NCBI GenBank assembly: GCA_003116995.1
Contig: BDSL01000007.1
Span: 310,001 to 374,000 of the forward strand
Reading direction: 5' to 3'
From: Yamagishiella unicocca
Taxonomy: Eukaryota > Chlorophyta > Chlorophyceae > Chlamydomonadales > Volvocaceae
DNA: 64,000 nt
Shown piece after piece: positions 31,669-43,900 of this stretch. The stretch's first letter is position 1. Every line of letters starts with the position of its first letter. The notes under the pieces were generated by a model, which made no database searches, was not told the DNA's origin, and saw nothing but the letters and a program-made list of their open reading frames with translations. The position numbers and the translations under genes are program-made.

Positions 31669-34600
31669 ATGGCGACATACTCTGTCATCAGCAAAGCGCA
31701 ATTAGACAAGATTAGGGAGAAGGTACTTTATCTAAGCTTTCTTCAGTCTCATGTTTATGAAATGTGCAAGACTGCTTCGCTTGACGCGCATGCAACTCCA
31801 CAGGTTGCTCCTCCCAGCACGGACATTGCAACAGAGGAGCGCAGGCGGCTAAAGCAGCAAAGTGATGAGCGGTCGGGACAATGGCCGAATACATTGTCGG
31901 TAGGTATCTTATACAGCAAGTGGGCCGCGGTGACCCGAGCTGTCTATTCAGCGTTTGACGTTTTTTTTCATTCAGGCACAACGTGCTCGGAAAGAAAAGA
32001 CCCGGCAAGAGCGGCTGACGGCGGAAGAGGCTGAGCGTGTGGAGGTGGGTCTTCACATGCTCGCGCTGCGGTGCGATGTCGTTGCCAACGATAGCAACGG
32101 CGAACACTCTCCCCTGAACACTCCACTAGCTCATGCAAGTACTAGCACGCACATGGTTGCAATCCTGGATGTGCGCCCGCCCATGTTGTTCATGTCCACA
32201 TCGCAAATTGTCTGTCCTATTGCTCCCCCCCCCAGCTTGACCGGCAAGAAGCAGAGCTGCGTGCAGAGCAACGCCGGATACAAATCGAGCGTGCTAACAA
32301 AATACTGTTTGATGAGACAGACCGCGTGAAGGGTTTCCACAGCAAAATGCTCCTCAGCGATGTAATGCACGAGAACGAACAGCTGCTGGAAGTCAAGCGC
32401 CAAATTGAAGTCCTCAAAAGGGCTCAGGAGCAGGCGTTCGTGGAGCAGCAGCGTCAGGCATTGGAGGTAGGCAGTTGGTGGGGCTGTGGCGTAGTCGGAG
32501 GAAAGGGCTGCGGGGCGGTGTATGTTTGTCAGTATGCTAGTGACAGCAACGGAAGATGTACAAGCATGTAGGACAGTACCCTGCCTGTCTCTCTGTGATA
32601 TCATTATTGTAACCCTTAAGGATGGCCGTCAGCAGTGACCAGTATGACCTTCCAGCAGCCACTTGCAGGCGTGCCAGCGCAGGAGTGGACACTTATTCCG
32701 TTTGTTGCAATCGCGCCTGTGTGTTGAATTGATCCCCGTGATAGACAAGAGAGCATTGCCCGGGATTTACTCGTCTTCCCGTATCGAGTACAATGTATTG
32801 TTGCCGTTTGGGGCACCGGCACTCGTAACCGGCCTTCTTCCCATACCTTCAGCACCCATGGCCCACCTGACCCGCATTGGCACCCACATGACCCGCATTG
32901 GCACCCACATGACCCGCATTGGCACCCACATGACCCGCATTGGCACCCACATGACCCGCATTGGCACCCACATGACCCGCATTGGCACCCACATGACCCG
33001 CATTGGCACCCACATGACCCGCATTGGCACCTCAGGCGGCTGAGGCGGTCGAGCTTAAAAAGCTGGAGGAGGCGCGGAGGCGCGCGATGGCACAGCGGGA
33101 GGTGCAGCTAGCGCAGCTGGAGGACCTCAAATCGAAGATTCTTTCTGAGCGGGCGCTGGATAAGCGCGAGGGCGAGGCTCTGAAGCAAAAGGCGCTGGAG
33201 GAGGTGGGTTGGACCGGGGCAATGTGGGGTTGATGCAACAGCGGGACGTATAGTACGGGATGTGAGCACGTGTCCGGTACGGCCGCGGAGCCTCCAGCAT
33301 GCTATTTTTGGGTTGGGAAGTAGAAGCAGGCTAGCGTGTAGGTAGGTGTGCAGTTATTTGCTCGTGCGCGACCACCTGATTGGCATTAACACAGCACCCG
33401 CAACGCATTGTCGCAGTGCAACTGAGCTAGGCCACTGTTTGTAATTTAATTACGCTCTCCGCAAGCCAGTGCTTGCGGACATCTCGTGCCCCCAGCTAGG
33501 GCCGGGGCCGTAGGCTTCCAGCCTTCAACGGCGTCTCTCAGCCGTGCACTGTCCCCCGCGGTCTCAGGCTGAGGAGCTGCGGTTGAAAGAGGCGCTGCGG
33601 CTGGCCAAGTCCCGAAAGTTGGCGGACGAAACGAGGGCCGCCAACGCGGCGCTCCAGGCGTTCCGACTGAAAGAGGTGGAGCAGAACAAGGAGCAGGAGC
33701 TGGCCATTGATGGTGAGTGGGTACGCGGCGCGGAAGGCCACTGCTCGGATTCTGCTGGTGCTGGGTGCGGCGGCTTTCCAGATGGGAGCGTGTGATGGTT
33801 GAGTGGCTTGTGGCGGCGGGGCAGGGCTCAGCGGGGAAGAGGTTCGGGTGGCGGATGGCTGGCAAGGGACAGTGGACTACGGTAGGAGAAGAGTAGGTTC
33901 TCAGAGGGCTGCACATGGCTCGTGTCGGAATGACGTGGGGAGGATGCTGTACGGCTAGAGGAAGGCGCGGCCAAGGCGCTTTTGCTACCGTATCGTCAAG
34001 TCAGCGCTTAGGCGTGCACAGCTTGGGCACGGGAAGAGCGTGTGCGGCACATTGTGCCACAACTGACGTCACTCAGGACGTCACCTAAAAAGCACTCGGA
34101 AGCGTTGCAAGTCGCGGCACGTCGCACTTTGTCTTGGGCAGTCCGGAAGGGGCTGGGTCGTTGCTCGCACCCGCTCGCGCTGGCCCGCTGGCGCGCGTCC
34201 CCTGCGTTTCCTAAAGCCCGGCGCTGTGGGCATTCCGTCCGCTCCACTCTCCGCCCGCAGCGTACGCAAAGAAGAAGGCGGAGATAGCGGAGGAGCGCGC
34301 ACGACGAGAGGCCGAGAAGCGGGCCGCCAAGGAGGCGGAGCGGAAGCGTGTTGCGGACGCTATGGAGGTGAGCTACGAGCATTACGGCTGCGGTATGGGA
34401 TGTGGGCGAGGGCAATATACGTGGTTTTTACGGCATCCCTCCGGAAGCTCCCTCCGCCTCTGTCATTGAGGCTGGCGTGATCACGAGCCATCCTGTCGCG
34501 ACCTATTCCGTCACAAACTGTCCCATCATGAGTCATATATAATTCATGGATAGGGTATCGTAGCTGTCAGGGCATCGCGCGGTGCCAAGGTTCAAGGTCC

Positions 34601-35146
34601 ATCGCCCTCCTCCGAAATGGCTCACAGGACAACTACAAGCAATTCCACGCCAAGGAGGAGGCGCGAATCGCGCGCGACGTGGCAGACGCCGACCAAAAGG
34701 CGGCCGCCGAGGCGGAGGCGAGGCGCAAGAAGGCAGCGGACCTCATTTTGTCCATTGACTCGTCGCGGCAGGCGCAGTTGCGCGCAAAGGCCACCGCAAA
34801 GGCCGCCGAGAAGGCCGAGGAGACGCAGTATGTCGCGGCGTGGAAGTCTCGGACGAATCAGCTGAAGGCGGACGAGGACGAGGAGAAACTGCGGCGCTTG
34901 GCGGTGGGCAAGCAGCTGGCTGCGTTCCAGGTGCGGCAAGCCGCCATCAAGGCGCGAAAGATGGCGGAGGCGAAGATTGCGGAGCTGCAGGAAGCCGCCC
35001 AGCTGGAGCTGAGCGTCCAGGAGGAGGAGGAGATCTTCCTGAGGTATGCTGCCGAGTGCATCGACGAGTACCGGCGGCAGGGCAAGCCCACGGCTCCGAT
35101 GGAGTTGCACTTGCGCAAAAAGACGACGCTGGAGACGATGCGATAG
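31669..35146 (+). CDS. CFAP210: CFAP210/CCDC173-type ciliary microtubule inner protein
   Basis: CFAP210 lies inside the lumen of axonemal doublet microtubules. Eight exons with consistent phase: 31669-31722, 31804-31899, 31976-32044, 32236-32466, 33036-33203, 33568-33712, 34261-34367, 34628-35146; 462 residues. The protein is almost wholly charged coiled coil (trichohyalin/plectin-like). It begins MATYSVISKAQLDKIREK, like the N-terminal 'I-K--L--I' start of the family. Exon 4 has DETDRVKGFHSKMLLSDVMH, which corresponds to the most conserved family segment (ERVK-FHS-LLL-EV). The C terminus has IFLRYAAECIDEYRRQGKP. Shorter than the human protein as I recall it. Other TPH-domain ciliary proteins are the main alternative, but the FHS segment favours CFAP210. 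Confidence 0.75.
32870..33035 (+). repeat. 21-bp minisatellite abutting a CFAP210 3' splice site
   Basis: Eight units of acccgcattggcacccacatg-type sequence with exact 21-bp spacing (32870 to 33017). The last unit changes to cacctcag and forms the acceptor of exon 5. There is no AG between about 32853 and that acceptor. Confidence 0.95.
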
Positions 35147-37913
35147 ATGGAGGGAGGCGCGGTGGGCCGCAGCTGCTGGTATCTGGATGGCGAACTTGGG
35201 AGTGCCTTGCGGCCGTGGTGGCTGTTATGGCTGCGGCAGCAAAGGGGGGGGGCGCAGCATGGGGACAAGGCTGGGTTTGGGAGCCAAGGGTTGGGCGAAG
35301 GTGAAAAGGACCAGCCATGGGGGACTGGCGGCGCGCTCGGGAGCGGGTTCACGGCACAGCGAGTGAGACAGCTGTCGTCCACACTAGGTTAAAGTGGCTG
35401 GTCCGGGAGTGGGGTTATGAGGGGAGCAAACTCATCATTGGAGGGCGGTGGCGTAAACTTGGACGAGGACGTTGCGTGGTCGTTGGACAGAGGGGCCATG
35501 CAGACGTGGACGGTGCTGGCAAGGCAGTTGCCGTGCTGGTGTCGTAAGGTTGGTACGCAGCCAAGCCCAATCGTAAAGCGCTGCAGTATCAGCCGCAATG
35601 CACCGGCGGAGTCGGCTGTTGCCTTCCGATATTCATATGGACCATGTCTGAGAGCATGCTTGGCGCAGGGCAGCGCTGTTGTAGATACTCTAGGTTGGAT
35701 GCCATATGGGTTGCAATGTCATGAGGGGTTAGGCCCGGGGTAGGTTCTGTACATGTACGACAGCCTTCGTTTTACCACTTGCTGCGCACGTGCTGTGATG
35801 CTTAGTGCGCGTCCTGCAATGCATTCAAAGTCATATTTCCCATGCCCAGGCTCAACCTGGTGGTTCAGATCTCGCCGTGAGAGGACATAGAGGTGCCAAT
35901 ACGGATAGTGCAGTCTTACCGTATACTCGGTTCTTTGGTGAAGAGAGGGGTACGGAATATAGATGTTTCCTTAAATCAGCTGCCATTGGCTCCCATTCGA
36001 AATCCATGAGGGCCCAGACGGCAACCAATCCTGTAAAGCAAGCACTGCTTGTAACCCTGCTCTCGATAACCCAATTATTCTTCTAAATAATTTACGAGCA
36101 ACACAATTTGGAGGGCAATCTGCGGCCCAAGACTGCCCAACAGTTCCTGCCTGCCAAGAAGAATCCACAACCGATACGATTCTTGCCGATGAAGGCCCCC
36201 CAGGTGCAACCCTTCTATGTCACGTCCCACCAACCGATCGACGTAGAGGCTCTGGCACAAAGGACCTCATGCAGGCACCAAACTCGAAGCCTAGCCGCGT
36301 CACGACTTTCACACATTGCCGTCCGAGGAAAAAGGTTGGGCGCAACTTGTCGACTACGCCGTACTACGCTTCGTGTCGAGTCAGAACAAAATGGCTACGG
36401 TGCCTTCTAAACCACACCTCCACAACAAAGCAGACTAGCACACCTCGCCTGCTTGCATGTGGACACACCTGAGGTGGACGCAGTTTGCACGAGGGCTATG
36501 CACTTAACCCGTGCATAGGGTGGGCAAGCATGGAAAACAACCCAAGTGGGCAAGCATGGAAAACAACCGAAGTCCTAGATCGATGAACTCGCCTCTCGTC
36601 TGTCTTTCCTCCCCATCGAAGGGGAACATGCCAACGCGACAGGCTTGCATATCCCCACGGCAAATGGAACCCTTAGCAGCATGACCGACGAGCCGCACAG
36701 CGGTCTCGGGGTCGGCGAGCCCGTCGCCAGGGCGCAAGGGGGACAATGGCACCACATATATTACCCACATCGTGGCAAGGGGCCTCGGGGGCCGCAACAC
36801 CTGGGACATATAGTTTCGTAATGCCAGGCTGGCATGACTAACTCGTCCATCGCAGTAAGCCGCATACTTTGGATCATACCTGCACTTCGCATGAAACCCT
36901 GAACCCCGCTGCATCAACCGCACCACCCCGTAGGGCTTCGTCTCAAAAACCTCCAAAACACATACGTTTGTCTGTGCACCACGGCGCGCTCAATTCCGGA
37001 TTTAGAAGCAGTGCAGACGGTAAGGATCCAAATGGATCCAGGCGGGAATTAGATACCCACTGTAACAAGTACTCCTACTTCTCGATACCTAACGTTCCCA
37101 CACACTGTCCACTGTAACCGTTACAACAACTGTCGCGTCGAACGATCTTCCCAAGCCTTCATCAAAACCCAGGCGGTATGTAACTGCCCAGCTGCGCCCT
37201 TCACACGTGCGCTGTGGTCGCGCCTCCAAGCGTGCTCCAACGCCCCTCATCGCAGGCGGCCCTTCTACATACCGGTGACTTTCCAGCCATATGACATGTT
37301 TGAAGCTTTCAAGGAGTATCGTACGTCGTTGCCGGCGTAGCCGCAGGACGTTTCACTTGTTCACCAAGCAAAAACCAAAATGTTCGCACGCCCTGCTGTT
37401 ATTCTCACAGCAACATGTGCGCGCGGCAGGCCTTGCCGGGTGCGTTGCCGCAAAGGCGCCGGCAGGTGTATCTTATTGCAAATGTGCAATATGCTCACAT
37501 CCGCCTCTCATCCAACTCAAGCACCGCAACAGCCAGCATGTCACTCATCGGCGCAGCAAGCGCAAAGCGCCGCGTCGACAAACGGATATATTATATATCC
37601 GTCTAGCTGCTGCACGCAAAAAACTCACGCCGCACACCCACCCCCAACAAGTTCTCCAGCTTGCAAGCTCGAATGTGCGTTTGGAAAGCTTCCGTCTAGC
37701 TAACGCCCCCCCTCCTGCTTCAATTCTCCTGCTTCAATTCACCTGTCTTCTCAACCCCCCAACAGCGCGTAAATGCTGAACAAGACAAGACTGCACCGAC
37801 ACTATATATCTATCTCCGCAGACATTGGCCGTAACTTCGGTCACTGCTCCCCTGTGCCTCGCTGCTCAGTGCATCAGCGACGCTCCGCCGGTACGGCAAG
37901 CGCTCACAAGGGC
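35147..37913. other. Intergenic region between convergent CFAP210 and guanylate cyclase genes
   Basis: Contains long 3' flanks. One exon-like segment is noted separately at 37256-37320. A shorter copy of the dispersed repeat lies at 37057-37086. No other coding exon recognised. Confidence 0.4.
37256..37320 (+). other. Candidate orphan exon
   Basis: Bounded by catcgcag and gtacgt and open in one frame encoding RPFYIPVTFQPYDMFEAFKE, with protein-like composition. I found no neighbouring exons to join it to, so it may be a decayed gene fragment or chance. Confidence 0.25.
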
Positions 37914-40900
37914 TCATAGGGCAGCCGGCGCCGGATCCCAGGAGGGCGCAGCTCGGCTGGGATCGCGAGGGCTTCCGTCGAATAGCAGCATCTCAAGCGC
38001 ATTGCAGCTGTCTGCGGCCCCCGGGGCGTTGCTGGAGGACGACGGAAAGTACTCCACTGACTCCGCGGAGCGCTTCGTCTCCCTGTAGTGCTGTGGGGCC
38101 GTGCTGTCCGCGACAACCGACTGACGCCGCTGCAGCTGCTGATGCCCATGCCGCTGGCTGAAACGGCTCGGGTTGCCCTCTATCGCCACACTGCCCCCGA
38201 TCGGCTCAGCAGCGCCCGACAACAACCCTTGCGCATCTCCGCGCAGGTCGGCTCCCGGCGGCATCCAGAGGTATGTCTGCATCAGCCCGCGGCCTTTGAC
38301 CTGCGGCACCGGCGGAGGGCTGGCTTGAAGATAAGGATTACGTGCATGGCGGTACACTGCGGGCCCCAAAATATGCAGCTAGAGAACAACATTTTCGATT
38401 GTTCCAGAAAGGTGCCGGGAAGTCCTAAGCCTAAGCATATTAATGCATAAAGAATGGAAATACAATGCAGCGACGTAGCTGTAACTGTAAACTCGGGCTT
38501 GAACGAGCGCGAGCCAGGGCGCGAGCTTCGGGGATGCCAATGGCTCTACGTGTCGGTCACCAACGGGGACCCATGAGCTGGATCTATTGCTTCCTTTGGG
38601 CCTGCTGCAATCTACTAGCCCTCCGCCACCAAAGGCTTCGGAGCCGGCAAGGCTGTACCTCGATGCCGCCCGTGGGCACCCACGCCTCCTTGCGCAGCAG
38701 TCTCCGCGCTGCCTCCGACGCATGGATGCAGCCAGCCACGCCCGTGCTCTCCATTCGGGAAGTCCTGCGCGCGTGACACCACGCAGAAGACCTGGGTCAG
38801 GTAACTCAGGTACGACCGCGTCAGGTACGACCGCCCGTTCAGCGACCAAGCAAATCGATATATGTCGCTCTTGCAGTACTGTACTTTTGCGGCGGCTACA
38901 GCCTCCAACGTAAGGCCCACAGCCAAGGCGTCCAGTCTGCCACGTGGCATCCCCCGACACACTCACGTGTTCACGGTGTCGCCTTCGACATGGTCCACGC
39001 GAGCAGCGACAACAGCCAGCCAAGAAGCAGAGCATCAGCAACGTGTGGGTGTAGGCGGGTGAGCGGAGGAGTGTCAGCCTGGTTGGGTTGACTTAGCCGC
39101 TCGGCAAGGAGGAGAGTTTGACGGTGGCTTAAGCCGATCGGCAAGGAGGAGGGTTTGACGGTGGCTTACTGTGGCCTGATCAGGCAACAGCTCGAGATAT
39201 GGCCAAGCACAGAAACACGAACCCGAGTCAACCCACCATCCGGCCGCAATGGGCTGCTCGACCAGCCAGCAGTCACCAAGACCAACCCCCTGCAGACCCT
39301 AGGCCAACTGTGGCGGGCACACAGCAGCACGCTCCGCCCTTGCGGCTGCCTGAACGGCTAGTGATGCAACGTGGCAACTGGAACTACTCACCGAACAGGC
39401 AGAAACGCGGCATGCGCTGCCCCACCACTCCGCTGACGACCGGCCCTGAGTGGATGCCGATGCGCATCTGGACGGGGCCGCCCGTCGTGGGAAGCGTCAC
39501 ATGGGATGCCGCCGCCAGCATGGCCTGTGCGCGAAAGATTGCAAAGGAAGAAGACGTGGGACGCGATTTGCGATGCCCCCGCATGCGTCATGCGCTGCAA
39601 GCCTGCAACCAGTTACTAAAATATTCAATGTGAAGTAAAGAGAAGTGGAAGCAACTTGGTCGGCGGGTGCAAATTGTTTTGTTCGCTTGTGGACAGCGGA
39701 CAACAGACGTTTGGACAACCTCGCAGCTGGCTAAGAACTGTATCGTGCTATGATGCAAGTGGGTTGCGATGAGGTTGCTGCGTCCTTAGCGGTCCTTAGC
39801 CATAGCTTTCTGAGGTGCAGGTGATCTACGCTAACTTTAAATTGCAGTTGGGCGGCAACCAAGGTGCTTGCGCTAGCTCCTGACCTTGGCAAACATGAAG
39901 ACCCGAGCCGCGTGCAGGCGGTCTTCATGCCGCGCTCCGTCCCTCACTGCCGTCATGCCGTCCGCGTCCTCCTGGACCACCCCGCCGGCCACGAAGTAGC
40001 AGTCGCCGATGGTCTCCACCTGCGCCACGTGCGTGAGTAGAAAGAAGTGAGTAGAAAGACAGTGAGTAGAAAGACAGGAGCATGCGTGATCGGCCCGCCG
40101 CGACCCGCAAAGCCACCCAACAAGCACCCTCCCCAGCACCGGCAATCCGGTGCAAGTGCGTGTCTCCCTAGCCGCTCTGCACAATCGGCACGGCAACTGT
40201 CCCTCCATCAGCGCCATTCGTCAGCCCAAGGCCGAGGCTTGAATCCAGGCTAGCTAGCTGCTTCGCTGCACGTCCATTAATTCCATTCGCACGCACCCCC
40301 AGGTCTAATCTGGTCGCATTTGCGGTATGGTACGTGTTGGCGTGGCATTTCCATAGCTGCCAGTTTTCGCGCAACAAGCATGTGGACCGGGCGGCCCCTG
40401 GGTCTTCACATGTAGCAGGTGCGCGTATTGCCTAACTTTCGCCTGCCAGGCTTGCGAGCGAGACCGAGACAGACCGAGACGTCCATGGTCTTACATCATC
40501 TACAAGTCGGTAAACGGATATCTTGCCATTCCGGGAGAGTACGTGCACTAGGGCATCTGACAGCCGGCGGGACTCACTGATATTCGGGGCTGCATGAGGT
40601 GGGTTCATGCTACGTGGCAGCTGGTGGCCACTCGGGCTCCCGCCCCGCCGCCTTTCCTGGCAAGCCCGAAAACACACCAGTGCCCACACCGCCCTGCCAT
40701 GAAATATGTAATCCTCCTGGGCCCCACCTTGTACACGCCAAACTCGTCTAGTCTCCGGTCAAAGCGCGTGAAGAGGTCGTTGAGGAAGGCCATCACCACC
40801 CGGGGCTCCAGCACTTTGCACATGGGTGTAAAGCCTGGGTTTGGGGCAGTCAAGGGTGGAAGCCTCGTCATAGAATAGTACGGCAACGACCGACACTGTT

Positions 40901-43900
40901 CTCCTCGTTGTACCCACACGTGTCCTCAGTCCTATCCGCGAGGCCGCCGGGAGAGCTGGTACATCCCCGTCCCTACCTTGGATATCCGCAAACAGCAGGG
41001 TGACCTGCGGAAGGGATCACCGTGGAAGGGGTGGTTTCGGAATCCGTTTCAGGTCGTCAGAAGCAATTGCTCGCAGGTTGTAAAAATTCATGGCAAAGGG
41101 CATTATTGAACATCTCGCCTTCCTGCCTTCTTGTCCTGGGTACGCAGGGGCTTGAGGACACTGTGACATCTCATCAGCTCGCACAGCGTGCGGTAGCACA
41201 GCCACTTATGGCACTGATCCGATGATCCACGATGACTCACGATGACTCACTATGATTCACTATGATTCACTCGCTATGACTCACTATGGCTTCCTATGAC
41301 TCCGGGCAGTCGATGATGCGAAGGTTCGCGCGACCAGTAGATCGCGTATATGAATCCGTAGGGCGGTCTTCCTTACTTTGTAGGGAGCAGATGCTGCCCC
41401 CATTCTACATAAGCCTTACGTTCGGCGCCACAAATACGATACTTTGGCGCGTCCGCCTCACCTCTTTATGCGAAGTGGCTAACTTATTGATGTCGCGAAC
41501 CACGGGGCGCCAGCCGGCAGGATGGCCGGAGCTAACGTCCCCAACGTTCAAGGCCCAGGGGCTGCCCTCTTCCGTCATGTAGGCCAACACGTGGCGAGGA
41601 AAGATCTGCGGAGGCACAACCAAGGTGCGCAGGGCTGAGAAGAGACCCGCGGGTCCGAACCCATGGCAAAACGCTTGGGACATTCCGTGGTGCGGTCCAG
41701 AGGACAACATGTGAACGGATAAACGGCATCACGGGAATTGCGGCCTGTGAGAACTATTATAGGATGATCCTATACATCGCGCTGGTCAAGTTGCGTATGT
41801 CCCAACCCGGTAGCAGGTGTCACGTGCGTGAACCACCAAGATGCTGCAACCTGAGTGAAACGGGGCGGGGTGTGCGATATAGGGCCCACCTGCTCGAGTA
41901 ACCGGTGCTCTGTCTCCGAAACCTGTGCGATGTGTTTCTCCGTCAAAACCTTCGCGGTCACGTCGCTCTGCACAGGATTGGAACACAAGGGAGCGGAGTG
42001 GGGCTCATCACACAGAGGCAGGCGTGCATATTCGCCTACACGCCGTGGTCATCGACGCTGCTACATGTCTCCACGTTTCTCCTGTCCTAATATTTTAACG
42101 GTGTATCCCTACTCGCTTCTGCTTTATTTACGTAAGCAACATTGTCCTTAACTACCAACGGGGCACGTTTTCTTCCCGCATGCCATGCGTCCATTGGGTG
42201 TTTAGGCTCAATTCAGTCCTCCCACGTGCTGATGAGTACTTTGGTTAACAGCCAATGTGCGCCAAATCCCTGCGTAACCCTTCGTCCCTCATGGTTAATG
42301 CAATTCATACACGCAATCACGCTTATCGCAAGCCATCCCCTTGCTCTCAGAAGTCAGCTCCGTGAAAGCACATAACCCAGACTGTGCAAAACACGTGCCC
42401 ATGCCCTTGCACGCACTGGCTGCCACCGCACATCTTTCGCGTGTTGCCTGTTCTGCGCCAGTGGAATTCCCGGTGTCCAGTGCCTTGCAGTAATTCACAG
42501 ACATAAATCCCTCCACACCAGTATACAGGCGCACCTGCACCAGCAGGAGCATCGCCGTGCCCGTCTTTGGATCCACAGACGTCCGTGTCGCCGTTACCTC
42601 GTGCCAGCATTCCTCCTCCTCTTCCTCGCCCTGCTCCTCCTCTTCTTCCAGCTCTTTCTCTCCCACTGCACCAGCCCTCGGCCGGGGGGCCTCACCGTTG
42701 TTTGCGAGTGTCAGGAAGCCGCGGGTGCCCATGACAGTGCTTACGGCCTGAATGCCTGCTGGTGGCGAGCCACGAGATCTGCTCGGGCCCAGCCTTGCCA
42801 TGGCGCCAGGCTCCAGGGCAACTGGCGAAAGTGGGGATCTGGCCCTCGTGTCAGAAGGAGAGATGCTGCCCTGAGTACGGAGCTTGCCTATCGGCGAAGG
42901 CGCTGTCGGGGTCTGGATGTTAACATATTGGCTCAAATTAGCATAGGCGGACGCGAAAGCACCACTGCTCATGACACTGTCGAGGCGGCCGCTTGCAAAG
43001 CCCTTAGCCGCCTGCACCGTCATCATTTGCAGCTGAGCCGCTTGCTGCACTGGTGCTGGAGCGGTCTTCAGCGATGACGCAAACGCCACCACACGGGGCA
43101 AAGCAGGCGAGCTGGGCACGCGTGCTGGCACCACGAAGCTCCGAGACAGTGGCGCCGCTCTGGATGAACAGCTCTTGCTGCTCTTGACGCCCTCAAATTG
43201 CGGCCGCCCGCCATCTTCCGACGTCTCGTCTGTCTCTTGGTTGTGCTTTTGGAGATGGGTCACGATGTTACGAGAGTGGCCGCCGACGATGGACCCTAGC
43301 AGCCCCAGCATGCCAGAGCTGATCCGCGAGCGTGTGGTAGCAGCAGCCTCACTGCCGCGAGCGAGAGTCAGCAGGCGCCACAGGTCCGTGGAGTTCACGC
43401 TGCTTTGCGGATTGTACATGGTCCTGAGGGGAGAGGGTGTTCGACAGGCGATTGGAGGGTGTCAGGAAGGATGATGTGAGCCGAGGACAGGAATCCGGCC
43501 CGGCCCCACTGAGTCTCACTGACGCCTGCACGTGCGCAACTGAACCCTACCTGCTGCGCTCGGGATCCTTCCCCTGTTCCAAGCTGCTTCGGCGCAGCAT
43601 GGACCGCCCGCGGATGTTATTGCGGAGGCGGAACGCTGCAGCGCCGCTGGTGGCACTGTGAGGTGATGATAGCCCCTGCCGCAACGGCTGCCCCAATGGC
43701 TGTGTCAAAAGCTGAGGCTCCGGTAACAGTTGCGGCTGCAACGACTGCGACGACACCAGCACCTGGCCGCTGCTTGCATGCTGCTTAAGCCGATTGTGAG
43801 CATAATGGCGGTGCGGTGGTGATGGCGACAGCGACAGCTCCTGGTGTGTCCGCTCGGGTAGCTCAGACACTCCCTCGGAATGGGGTGAGTGTCTCTCCAC

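Noticed and set aside
32870..33035. Possible CRISPR-like array
   Set aside because: Direct head-to-tail repeats without unique spacers, in a eukaryotic intron.
32663..33043. Open frame encoding MTRIGTH heptad repeats
   Set aside because: It is the intronic 21-bp minisatellite of CFAP210. The array ends exactly at the next exon's acceptor.
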